A stretch of DNA of 11,291 nucleotides from Planctomycetota bacterium (GTDB taxonomy: Bacteria; Planctomycetota; Phycisphaerae; UBA1845; PWPN01), in assembly GCA_020346805.1 (NCBI GenBank), contig CP070790.1, positions 414,807 to 426,097 of the forward strand, written 5' to 3'. Below are positions 1 through 6,165 of the stretch, piece after piece. The notes under the pieces were generated by a model, which saw nothing but the letters and a program-made list of their open reading frames with translations, ran no database searches and was not told the origin of the DNA. A program made the translations under genes and the position numbers. Position 1 is the stretch's first letter. Every line of letters begins with the position of its first letter.

Positions 1-912
1 GGGCTGGGTATGCTGATGGTCGCCGCCACCTTCCCGGTCGGCCTCGACCAGGCCCGCATTGTCGCCGAAGAAACCATCGCCCCCCTGGTGGCCAACGAAG
101 CCTTTACCACCCTGCAAATGCTGCTGGACGATCCAAACCCTATGACGCGAATCGGAGACCAATTACCTGATCCTACCGCGGCGCCGTATACATTCCGCGG
201 GGCACTATCTGATAACTTTGTTCTTCAGCCTAACCAACCTTTAACCAATGAGCTTCTAACCGGTGGTGCAAATCCGTTACTCATAAATGATTGGTTAAGT
301 GCACCCTTAGATGACGGCTCTGGTACTCTCGAACTCGGGGCACATACGCGTTACTATCCCTCGATTCCCGGGACTTTTGCCGGGCCAAATCCACCACCCA
401 ATCCTCTGCTATATACCTGGACCATACCGCAGCGGATCAACGGCAATATCGAAGACACAGAGCCGTCCTATACCTGGTCGGTCCTCCTACGAAAGTTTAA
501 TCTGACGGGCGGGGGAATTGGCGCACAATTCGTCGTCTTCGTCAACCGCCGAAGCTGGGCAACACCTGTCAGAAATGATAATCCACTCACTGTTTCCGGT
601 GAGAGGGGTACCTACATAGATGTTTCGTCAGCAACTATTGGCGGACAACCGATTGAGTCCAACACGTTCTCTGAAGACGGATTCATAGTACGAGAAGATG
701 GCATAATATTTCGAATCAATTCCATAGACACTACAACCTATCCAGGCCAAACCTGGCTGATACTTAATAGAAATGCCTTTGTTAACCCTAACCCACCGCC
801 ACCGCCGCCACCATATTCGGAGACGCATTTCTTCTGGTTTATCCCCAACGATCCCAACGCCAATCGCTCGCCTTGCATAGCCGTATACAGCCGAACCTTT
901 CCCCTGAACTGA
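1..912 (+). CDS. Type IV prepilin-like protein, 5' end cut by window edge
   Basis: The frame is open from base 1 (G-L-G-M-L-M-V-A-A-T-F-P-V-G) to the TGA at 910-912, giving 303 visible residues. The hydrophobic start followed by 'FPVGLDQARIVAEET' and 'LVANEAF' resembles the part just after the FTLxE cleavage motif in planctomycete prepilin-type (type II secretion or type IV pilus pseudopilin) proteins. The leader and cleavage site would lie just outside the window, so the ATG at 10 is probably internal. The remainder is a variable extracytoplasmic domain that I do not recognise; it carries seven consecutive prolines (793-813) near its end. Such proteins are normally cleaved by prepilin peptidase and assembled into an envelope-spanning filament; which machine this one serves cannot be told. 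Base composition falls sharply along the gene, from 42/60 G+C in the first 60 bases to 23/60 at 241-300. It converges on rpoD. Confidence 0.7.
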   Translation, partial: GLGMLMVAATFPVGLDQARIVAEETIAPLVANEAFTTLQMLLDDPNPMTRIGDQLPDPTAAPYTFRGALSDNFVLQPNQPLTNELLTGGANPLLINDWLSAPLDDGSGTLELGAHTRYYPSIPGTFAGPNPPPNPLLYTWTIPQRINGNIEDTEPSYTWSVLLRKFNLTGGGIGAQFVVFVNRRSWATPVRNDNPLTVSGERGTYIDVSSATIGGQPIESNTFSEDGFIVREDGIIFRINSIDTTTYPGQTWLILNRNAFVNPNPPPPPPPYSETHFFWFIPNDPNANRSPCIAVYSRTFPLN

Positions 913-957
913 CGGTCAATTCACCCGTGTATAAAAATATTCGGCCCAACAAGGGGC

Positions 958-990
958 AAAAAAACGGTGCGGCAAACAACTCTCGCACCG
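958..990 (-). terminator. Intrinsic terminator of rpoD
   Basis: On the minus strand a perfect 7-bp stem CGGTGCG/CGCACCG (984-990 with 965-971) and a 12-nt loop are followed at once by seven T's (A's at 958-964 on the + strand). It lies about 50 bp past the rpoD stop, so it closes the dnaG-rpoD transcript. No T tract follows the hairpin on the + strand, so it should act mainly in the rpoD direction. Confidence 0.88.
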
Positions 991-1041
991 GAAATTTCTC
1001 AGTTCTGGCCCGATTCATCGGGATTCAATTCTACTACCGGG

Positions 1042-2796
1042 CTACGCCTCCGCCTGGGCCTCTTCTTCCTCCTCTTCCGCATGCTCTCTGGCCTCCAGGA
1101 ACCCCTCCAGTTTGCGGGCCCGTACCGGGTGCTGCAGCTTGCGGATGGCCTTGGCTTCAACCTGGCGCACCCGCTCGCGAGTGACCTTGAATATCTTGCC
1201 CACCTCCTCCAGCGTATAGGTATAGCCGTCTCCGATGCCGTAACGGAGTTTAAGGATCTCACGTTCCCGATAGGTGAGGGTTTTCAGGACCTCCTCGATC
1301 CGATCCCTGAGCATCTCGCTGCCCGCCGACGACAACGGAGAGTCGGCGGCATCATCTTCAATAAAGTCACCGAAATACGAATCCTCACTCTCGCCTACCG
1401 GACGATCCAGCGAAATGGGGTGCCGGCTGATCTTCATCACCCGCCGGGCCTCGCTCACCGGCATCTTGGCCCGCCTGGCGATCTCCTCAATGGTCGCCTC
1501 CCGACCAAGCTCCTGCAACAACTGCTTGGAAATATTGCGAAGCCGGCTCATGGTCTCGATCATGTGCACCGGGATACGAATGGTCCGGGCGTGGTCGGCG
1601 ATGGCACGGGTAATCGCCTGACGTATCCACCAGGTCGCATAGGTGCTGAACTTATAACCCCGGCGGTACTCATACTTGTCCACCGCTCGCATCAAACCGG
1701 TATTGCCTTCCTGAATAATATCCAGAAAACTCAAACCCCGGTTGCGATATTTCTTGGCAATCGAAACCACCAGACGAAGGTTCCCGCCCGACAGCTTGCG
1801 CTTGGCGTCTTCATATTCACTGAACACCCGCCGCATGGTAATCAGACGCTGACCCAACTGTCCGCCGGATTCCAGCACCAAAGATTCCAATCCCTCCAAC
1901 TCATCTATCATCGCTTCCAGATCTTCCACGGGGATCCGTTGTCGCTTCTGATCGGCCTCTACCCGCCTTTCAAGTTGGATCATCTTGCGGTGAACCGATT
2001 CCAGCTTCCTCATCAGCGGAATAATTCTACTGGTACGCAGCGACAACTCTTCCAGCAGCTTGGCGATCTTACGCCGACGGTTATTCATCCTTTGAATCGT
2101 TCTGGTTCTGCTGGAAGCGGATGCTCGCGGTTTTTTAAGCTTCTCGAAATCCTCCTGATTGATCTCCATCAGTTTGCGCACGGTGGCAATATTCCCCGGA
2201 AGCAGCTTGGTAATGGTATTCTTGGCCAGGGCTTCGGAAGTGGAAACCTTCATGGTCCGATCGAAGGGGAGTCGGCCGTCACTTACCTGCTGCAAAATTT
2301 CCACCGCCTGGGTAATGCAATAATCGCTTTCCAACACCAGCTTGCGAAATGCCATGCGGGTAAGTTCGATCTTCTTGGCCAAGGCAATTTCCTGATCGCG
2401 AGTCAGCAGCGGTATCTCGCCCATTTGGGTAAGATACATACGAACCGGATCATCAATCCTGCGAGAACCGCTTTCCTCCAACCCGGCCACACCCAGACTG
2501 AGCTTCTCTTCTGTCGGCTGCTTGATCCCTTTCCTGTCCAAATCCGTTTGCTGTTGATCTTTTGTGGCCTCCTCAATACCCCCCAGACGCTCCGCCTCCG
2601 CCTCGTCGATCATATCGATGCCGCTCTCTTCGAGGGCCATCATTACCGCTTCAAGTTTATCGGGGTGAATGGCCTCATCCGGAAGAATCTCGTTCATCTC
2701 CTCCCAGGTGAGATATTTCCGTTTGCGACCTCGCTCCAGCAACTCATCAATCGCAAGATCAACCGGATCTTTCACGGACAAATCAACTTCTGCCAT
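1042..2796 (-). CDS. rpoD: RNA polymerase primary sigma factor RpoD (sigma-70)
   Basis: Housekeeping sigma subunit that directs core RNA polymerase to -10/-35 promoters. Numbering from the upstream ATG at 2808, an acidic region 1.1 spans about 8-70, region 1.2 about 116-150 ('[15 protein letters not shown]'), a basic non-conserved insert about 150-330, region 2 about 335-415 ('[13 protein letters not shown]', '[18 protein letters not shown]', '[17 protein letters not shown]'), region 3 about 420-495, and region 4 about 505-565 with the -35 helix '[17 protein letters not shown]'. The last residues form a glutamate-rich tail (EEEEEE). I chose the ATG at 2796 (584 residues) because GGAG sits 6 nt before it, while the ATG at 2808 lacks a ribosome site and itself contains that GGAG. 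Having both region 1.1 and a long insert marks it as group 1. It follows dnaG by 148 bp and ends before a strong terminator. Confidence 0.96.
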   Translation of the reverse strand: MAEVDLSVKDPVDLAIDELLERGRKRKYLTWEEMNEILPDEAIHPDKLEAVMMALEESGIDMIDEAEAERLGGIEEATKDQQQTDLDRKGIKQPTEEKLSLGVAGLEESGSRRIDDPVRMYLTQMGEIPLLTRDQEIALAKKIELTRMAFRKLVLESDYCITQAVEILQQVSDGRLPFDRTMKVSTSEALAKNTITKLLPGNIATVRKLMEINQEDFEKLKKPRASASSRTRTIQRMNNRRRKIAKLLEELSLRTSRIIPLMRKLESVHRKMIQLERRVEADQKRQRIPVEDLEAMIDELEGLESLVLESGGQLGQRLITMRRVFSEYEDAKRKLSGGNLRLVVSIAKKYRNRGLSFLDIIQEGNTGLMRAVDKYEYRRGYKFSTYATWWIRQAITRAIADHARTIRIPVHMIETMSRLRNISKQLLQELGREATIEEIARRAKMPVSEARRVMKISRHPISLDRPVGESEDSYFGDFIEDDAADSPLSSAGSEMLRDRIEEVLKTLTYREREILKLRYGIGDGYTYTLEEVGKIFKVTRERVRQVEAKAIRKLQHPVRARKLEGFLEAREHAEEEEEEAQAEA

Positions 2797-2802
2797 TTTG
2801 TT

Positions 2803-2806
2803 CTCC
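2803..2806 (-). promoter_or_regulatory. Ribosome binding site fixing the rpoD start
   Basis: GGAG on the minus strand, then AACAAA (6 nt), then the ATG at 2796. This favours the second of two in-frame ATGs four codons apart. Confidence 0.65.
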
Positions 2807-2819
2807 ATCCGTTATACAG

Positions 2820-2841
2820 ATCACGCTTATCCCCGCGTGAT
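2820..2841 (-). other. Hairpin just upstream of rpoD
   Basis: Perfect 7-bp inverted repeat ATCACGC/GCGTGAT (2820-2826 and 2835-2841) with an 8-nt loop, ending 14 bp before the RBS of rpoD. No T tract follows on either strand, so it is not a simple terminator. A role in RNA processing or in control of rpoD translation is possible (inference). It also spans the stop codon of the small ORF at 2827-2919. Confidence 0.4.
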
Positions 2842-2919
2842 ATCAGCTAAAAGGCCCCCGCTCCCGCCTGCTATACCTAATACACCAACCACCATCGCCG
2901 CTCTCATCATGCAATCCAT
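2827..2919 (-). CDS. Possible small membrane peptide between dnaG and rpoD
   Basis: A 30-codon frame, M-D-C-M-M-R-A-A-M, then a hydrophobic glycine-rich stretch 'VVGVLGIAGGSGGLLADI', then TRG and TAA. It fills most of the 148-bp dnaG-rpoD gap and stops 30 bp before the rpoD start. AGGA lies 8 nt before the ATG at 2910 (the fourth codon), so a 27-residue product starting there is the better guess. The profile, a basic residue then a single hydrophobic span, fits a small transmembrane peptide. I recognise no family, and a frame this short can arise by chance, so this is a candidate only. If real it would be co-transcribed with dnaG and rpoD. Confidence 0.25.
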   Translation of the reverse strand: MDCMMRAAMVVGVLGIAGGSGGLLADITRG

Positions 2920-2944
2920 CCTGATCAAACCATCGCTATTGACT

Positions 2945-4801
2945 TCATCCCATGAATCTCTTTCGGGCCTTAGCCGTGGAAAAATGTGGACGCCTCATTC
3001 CGTCGGCAAGCTCCAGCAGTCGTTTATCCTCATCAGAAGCCTCTTGCTCAGCCAAATCATTGTTCGTTTTTCGCCTGCGAATCTCATCTGCCGCCATTGC
3101 CGCTCGCCGCGTCTGGTCCACCGACTCCAGGCACGGTATCACTCCTTCAATCACCGCCTGATAGCCTCCTCGGCGTTCGCCCCGAATCTGCAGATCGGTG
3201 ATCAGCCGACCATACTCGACAGACTCAAAACGGCCGATCAATTCATCAATCCGAAAGGCACCATCCGATCTGAGCATAGCCAACAATTCGACAGCAATCG
3301 CCGACAAAACCGGATCAACAATCCGCGCTGGATCAAAATATTTTTCTACCGTCGGATAAAGCTCCGGCCTATTTACCAATACCTCCAATATCTGCTGTAA
3401 GGCCACCTGCTCCGCATTTTTTCCTATTTGAATGGCTGTGGCACCCGTAACATTTTCTTCCCCTTCCCTTGATACCACGGGATATACAGGTGACCGTCTG
3501 GTCATACTTTGAAGCTGCCCGTGCAAATCCTCAGGGGGCAACGACAAAATCTTGCTTAACTGATTTAGCAGCAACCCCTTCTGGATCTGATCTATCGCTC
3601 CTTGCCCCACCCAGGAAGAGAGTTGTTGCAGATAAGCTTCAATTGCTCGTCGTCGACCGGGTCCTGTATTAGTTGCGTCGTATTCCCGACTTACCTGCCT
3701 CCATTTAAATTCTAGCGCCCCCATCGCTTCATTCAAGACCGAATCTAAGCCTGATTTACCGGCCGATAATAAATAATCGCATGGATCCTGCCCTTCCGGC
3801 ACCCGGGCCAGGAAAACATCCAAACCACCGGTCAAGGTGACCGATAAGGCCCGATCCGCCGCTCGCGAACCAGCCTCGTCGGAATCGAACAACAGAATGA
3901 CACGATCGGTATAACGACGAATGATATTGGCGTGAATATCGGTCAAGGCCGTCCCCAGAGTCGCCACACATTCGTTAAAACCGAATTGATGGGCCATTAT
4001 GCAATCGGTATATCCTTCCACCACCACAATCCTGCCGACCTTATCCGCTACCCGCCGAGCCCGATCCAGGCCGAACAGATTTGCTCCCTTGTCGAACAAC
4101 GCGGTGGCTGGGGTATTCAAATACTTGGCAGCGTCGTTCCCCATGGTACGTCCGCCGAAACCGACGACTCGATCACTCACGTCGCTAATCGGAAACATCA
4201 AACGGTTGCGGAAAGTGTCATAATAACCCCCTGAGGGCCTTTCCTTGACTAAACCCGCGGCCAGGAGCAACTTGAGTTCCAAATTGGCCTCCGATGCCTG
4301 TCGAATCAGCGAATCGTAGCTATCCACCGCCCAACCTATGCCAAACGATTCTGCCGACTGGTCCGATATCTTTCGTTCAGACACATACTTACGAACCATC
4401 TGGCCGTTTGGTCCTTCGTAATTTCGACGGAAAATCTTCTGGGCCCATTGGTTGACGCGGGCCAGATCGCCTTTATTAGGACCACTACGAGCAATCCCTT
4501 TTTCCTGTTCGAGTGAAATCCCCGCCCGATCGGCAAGGAGCCTCCTGGCCTCAAGAAAATCGATCCTTTCCCTCCTTTGAATAAACTTAAACACATCTCC
4601 ACCCGCGCCGCAGCCGAAGCACTTAAAGATCTGCCGGGAAGGATTAACGTGAAATGAGGGCGTTTTTTCCTCGTGGAATGGACATAATCCCTTGAAGCTA
4701 TTCCCCGCTCGTTTAAGCGTTACGTAACTTCCGACTACGTCAAGTATATCCACGGCATCTCGAATCTGCCGTGTCAACGTTTCACGGTCAACTAATGCCA
4801 A
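2945..4801 (-). CDS. dnaG: DNA primase DnaG
   Basis: Synthesises RNA primers for the replication fork, working with the DnaB helicase. The 618 residues show the expected order. The CHC2 zinc finger is about 35-75, with C40, H43, C61 and C64 in 'GLCPFHEEKTPSF' and 'KCFGCGAGGD'. The catalytic core with TOPRIM fold is about 125-345, with metal-binding acidic residues at E262 ('VVEGYTD') and D306/D308 ('LLFDSDEAG'), plus 'GFGGRTM' and 'KYLNTP'. A C-terminal helicase-interaction region follows from about 455. Length is usual for the family. The start codon is TTG at 4801-4799, preceded by GAGG at 7-nt spacing. No upstream ATG is available, and the next in-frame ATG would remove the zinc finger. 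Next downstream is rpoD, an arrangement shared with the E. coli rpsU-dnaG-rpoD operon. A strong promoter lies about 140 bp upstream. Confidence 0.97.
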   Translation of the reverse strand: MALVDRETLTRQIRDAVDILDVVGSYVTLKRAGNSFKGLCPFHEEKTPSFHVNPSRQIFKCFGCGAGGDVFKFIQRRERIDFLEARRLLADRAGISLEQEKGIARSGPNKGDLARVNQWAQKIFRRNYEGPNGQMVRKYVSERKISDQSAESFGIGWAVDSYDSLIRQASEANLELKLLLAAGLVKERPSGGYYDTFRNRLMFPISDVSDRVVGFGGRTMGNDAAKYLNTPATALFDKGANLFGLDRARRVADKVGRIVVVEGYTDCIMAHQFGFNECVATLGTALTDIHANIIRRYTDRVILLFDSDEAGSRAADRALSVTLTGGLDVFLARVPEGQDPCDYLLSAGKSGLDSVLNEAMGALEFKWRQVSREYDATNTGPGRRRAIEAYLQQLSSWVGQGAIDQIQKGLLLNQLSKILSLPPEDLHGQLQSMTRRSPVYPVVSREGEENVTGATAIQIGKNAEQVALQQILEVLVNRPELYPTVEKYFDPARIVDPVLSAIAVELLAMLRSDGAFRIDELIGRFESVEYGRLITDLQIRGERRGGYQAVIEGVIPCLESVDQTRRAAMAADEIRRRKTNNDLAEQEASDEDKRLLELADGMRRPHFSTAKARKRFMG

Positions 4802-4808
4802 TTTATAT

Positions 4809-4812
4809 CCTC
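4809..4812 (-). promoter_or_regulatory. Ribosome binding site supporting the dnaG TTG start
   Basis: GAGG on the minus strand, 7 nt before the TTG at 4801. It makes the non-ATG start credible. Confidence 0.65.
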
Positions 4813-4819
4813 AAGGTCA

Positions 4820-4896
4820 CCCGTAACCCCATAACCAAGAACATCAAATGACATGATCAAACTGCTATAAGTGCAGATTTGAACATCGGTTACAGA
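4820..4896 (-). other. Possible long-range stem in the dnaG leader
   Basis: On the minus strand TCTGTAACC (4888-4896) can pair with GGTTACGGG (4820-4828) over 9 bp, with two U-G pairs that would be mismatches on the opposite strand. The enclosed part holds a small CTGC/GCAG hairpin. The 3' arm ends 7 nt before the dnaG ribosome site. Function unknown; found by eye. Confidence 0.3.
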
Positions 4897-4946
4897 GATT
4901 TATGCTATATTTATTCCATTCACCTCGCCAATAGGTAAGACTTGAA

Positions 4947-4975
4947 AATATAGCACGTATTTTGGGCATGGTCAA
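4947..4975 (-). promoter_or_regulatory. Sigma-70 type promoter for dnaG (and rpoD)
   Basis: Minus-strand TTGACC (4970-4975), a 17-bp spacer, then TATATT (4947-4952). Both hexamers match the consensus at 5 of 6 positions with ideal spacing. The start of transcription would be near 4940, giving a leader of about 140 nt before the dnaG TTG. It lies in the 359-bp gap (4802-5160) between the sigma gene and dnaG; I see no gene in that gap. Confidence 0.7.
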
Positions 4976-5048
4976 ATGAACTTATGATTTTATTTTTCAA
5001 CAGTTTACAAACAAAACTCACCCTGCATTATCCGTGCCAGATAGAGCG

Positions 5049-5094
5049 AAAAACCCACTTGGCGATACTGATAATTTATCTTGATAACCAGGGT
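5049..5094 (-). terminator. Weak terminator candidate after the sigma gene
   Basis: On the minus strand ACCC-TGG can pair with CCA-AGT-GGGT (4 bp plus 3 bp around a bulge) enclosing a TTATC/GATAA mini-hairpin, followed by a short T run. The bulge and long loop make it doubtful. It is the best candidate between the sigma gene and the dnaG promoter. Confidence 0.22.
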
Positions 5095-5160
5095 AAAGAA
5101 TAACGATTGGAGGGTACAAAAACCGTATTATCAGGCTCTTCCGGGCCGATCAGGACCATA

Positions 5161-6057
5161 TCACAACTCTTCAATTGCCTGACGAAGTTTTTTAAGTGCC
5201 TCACGCTCCAATTGGCGAACCCGCTCTCGGGTAAGACCGATCCTGGCCCCTATTTCCTTAAGCGTCATCGGTGGCTTGTCATCAAGCCCGTAACGCATGG
5301 TCAGAATAGTCGCCTCACGCTCATCGATACGCTCCAGCAGCTTACGGATGGTCTCGGTATCAGCGTTACTAAATACCACTTGTTCCGGGGAGGGAGTTTT
5401 TTCATCGGCTAACAACTCCGACAAACCAAAAGTACCGTTCGCACTTCCCGATTGCGTGGGGGCGGAAAAAGCCTTTACCGCTCGCCGAATTATCCGCACC
5501 TTCCGCTCCGAAAGTTCCATATACTCCGCCATCTCCTGTAGCGTGGGCTGACGATTAAGCTCGCTCTCCAGCTCTGCCGACGCCTTCTTCCAATCAGCGA
5601 TCATGGCCACCATATAAGCAGGTATATGTACCGGTTGAACCGTATTGATCAGTGCCCGCTTGATCGCCTGCTTGATCCACCAGGAAGCATAAGTGCTGAA
5701 ACGTGTTTCCTTGGTCGGGTCGTATCCCTCCACTCCGCGCAGCAAGCCAATATTGCCCTCTTCAATCAGGTCTCCCAGTGACATGCCTCTATTCAAATAG
5801 TTCTTGGCGATATTGACTACCAACCTAAGATTGGACAAGATCATCCGGTCCCGTGCTTCAGCCGCTTTGATCTGCGCCTCTTCCTTTTCTTGAAGGTCGA
5901 TCTCACCTCGACGAAACAATTCATCAATCTGATAAGAATACTGAATCGCCTCGCCAAGTTCGCGCTCCTCCTCCGATGACAACAGCGGAGCTTCGTCAAT
6001 CTGTTTTAAATAATATTGTAATCCACTCTCGACTGCGATTGTTCTGCACTCCCACAA
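5161..6057 (-). CDS. RpoD-family sigma factor without region 1.1 (group 2-like)
   Basis: An alternative or accessory sigma subunit of RNA polymerase, 298 residues. Region 1.2 is about 12-40 ('GLQYYLKQIDEAPLLS'), region 2 about 68-150 ('SNLRLVVNIAKNYLNRG', 'DLIEEGNIGLLRGVEGYD', 'FSTYASWWIKQAIKRALI'), region 3 about 155-230, and region 4 about 235-296 with -35 helix 'LTRERVRQLEREALKKLR'. It lacks region 1.1 and the long non-conserved insert of the rpoD product in this window. Promoter-contact segments of the two proteins are close, so overlapping promoter choice is likely (inference). The start is TTG at 6057-6055; a TAA lies three codons upstream, no in-frame ATG fits, and no clear ribosome site precedes it, so the exact start and expression level are uncertain. 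It lies 108 bp after rpsA, behind a terminator-like hairpin. It could be called RpoD-like or SigA-like; I give no symbol. Confidence 0.9.
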   Translation of the reverse strand: MWECRTIAVESGLQYYLKQIDEAPLLSSEEERELGEAIQYSYQIDELFRRGEIDLQEKEEAQIKAAEARDRMILSNLRLVVNIAKNYLNRGMSLGDLIEEGNIGLLRGVEGYDPTKETRFSTYASWWIKQAIKRALINTVQPVHIPAYMVAMIADWKKASAELESELNRQPTLQEMAEYMELSERKVRIIRRAVKAFSAPTQSGSANGTFGLSELLADEKTPSPEQVVFSNADTETIRKLLERIDEREATILTMRYGLDDKPPMTLKEIGARIGLTRERVRQLEREALKKLRQAIEEL

Positions 6058-6067
6058 ACATACTTAC

Positions 6068-6089
6068 AAAAAAACGTGGCGAACCAACG
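6068..6089 (-). terminator. Terminator-like hairpin between rpsA and the sigma gene
   Basis: On the minus strand CG-T-TGG, TTCG loop, CCACG (five pairs with one bulged T) is followed directly by seven T's (A's at 6068-6074 on +). It ends 10 nt before the TTG start of the sigma gene, so it either ends the rpsA transcript or limits read-through into the sigma gene. Confidence 0.5.
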
Positions 6090-6121
6090 CATACAACTAT
6101 ATGCTGTCGCTGGTCACGACA
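6089..6121 (-). other. Two abutting hairpins in front of the terminator
   Basis: TGTCG/CGACA (6117-6121 with 6105-6109) directly abuts GCATA/TATGC (6100-6104 with 6089-6093). Both stems are perfect 5-bp repeats. The second touches the terminator-like stem at 6075-6089, so three hairpins stand in a row within 47 bp. Each alone could be chance; the abutment is unusual. Confidence 0.4.
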
Positions 6122-6165
6122 CCTGCCGTATACTGCCCCCCAATAAAATCCAATCTCACATGACT

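Noticed and set aside
967..2850. A very long open frame (about 627 codons) on the + strand
   Set aside because: It lies opposite rpoD, whose sigma-70 domains are certain. The predicted product has no recognisable domain and arises from the codon pattern of the true gene.
5107..5160. Possible hairpin terminator directly after the sigma gene
   Set aside because: ATCAGGCTC and ATCAGGACC here are direct, not inverted, repeats, and the only inverted pair is three bases long.
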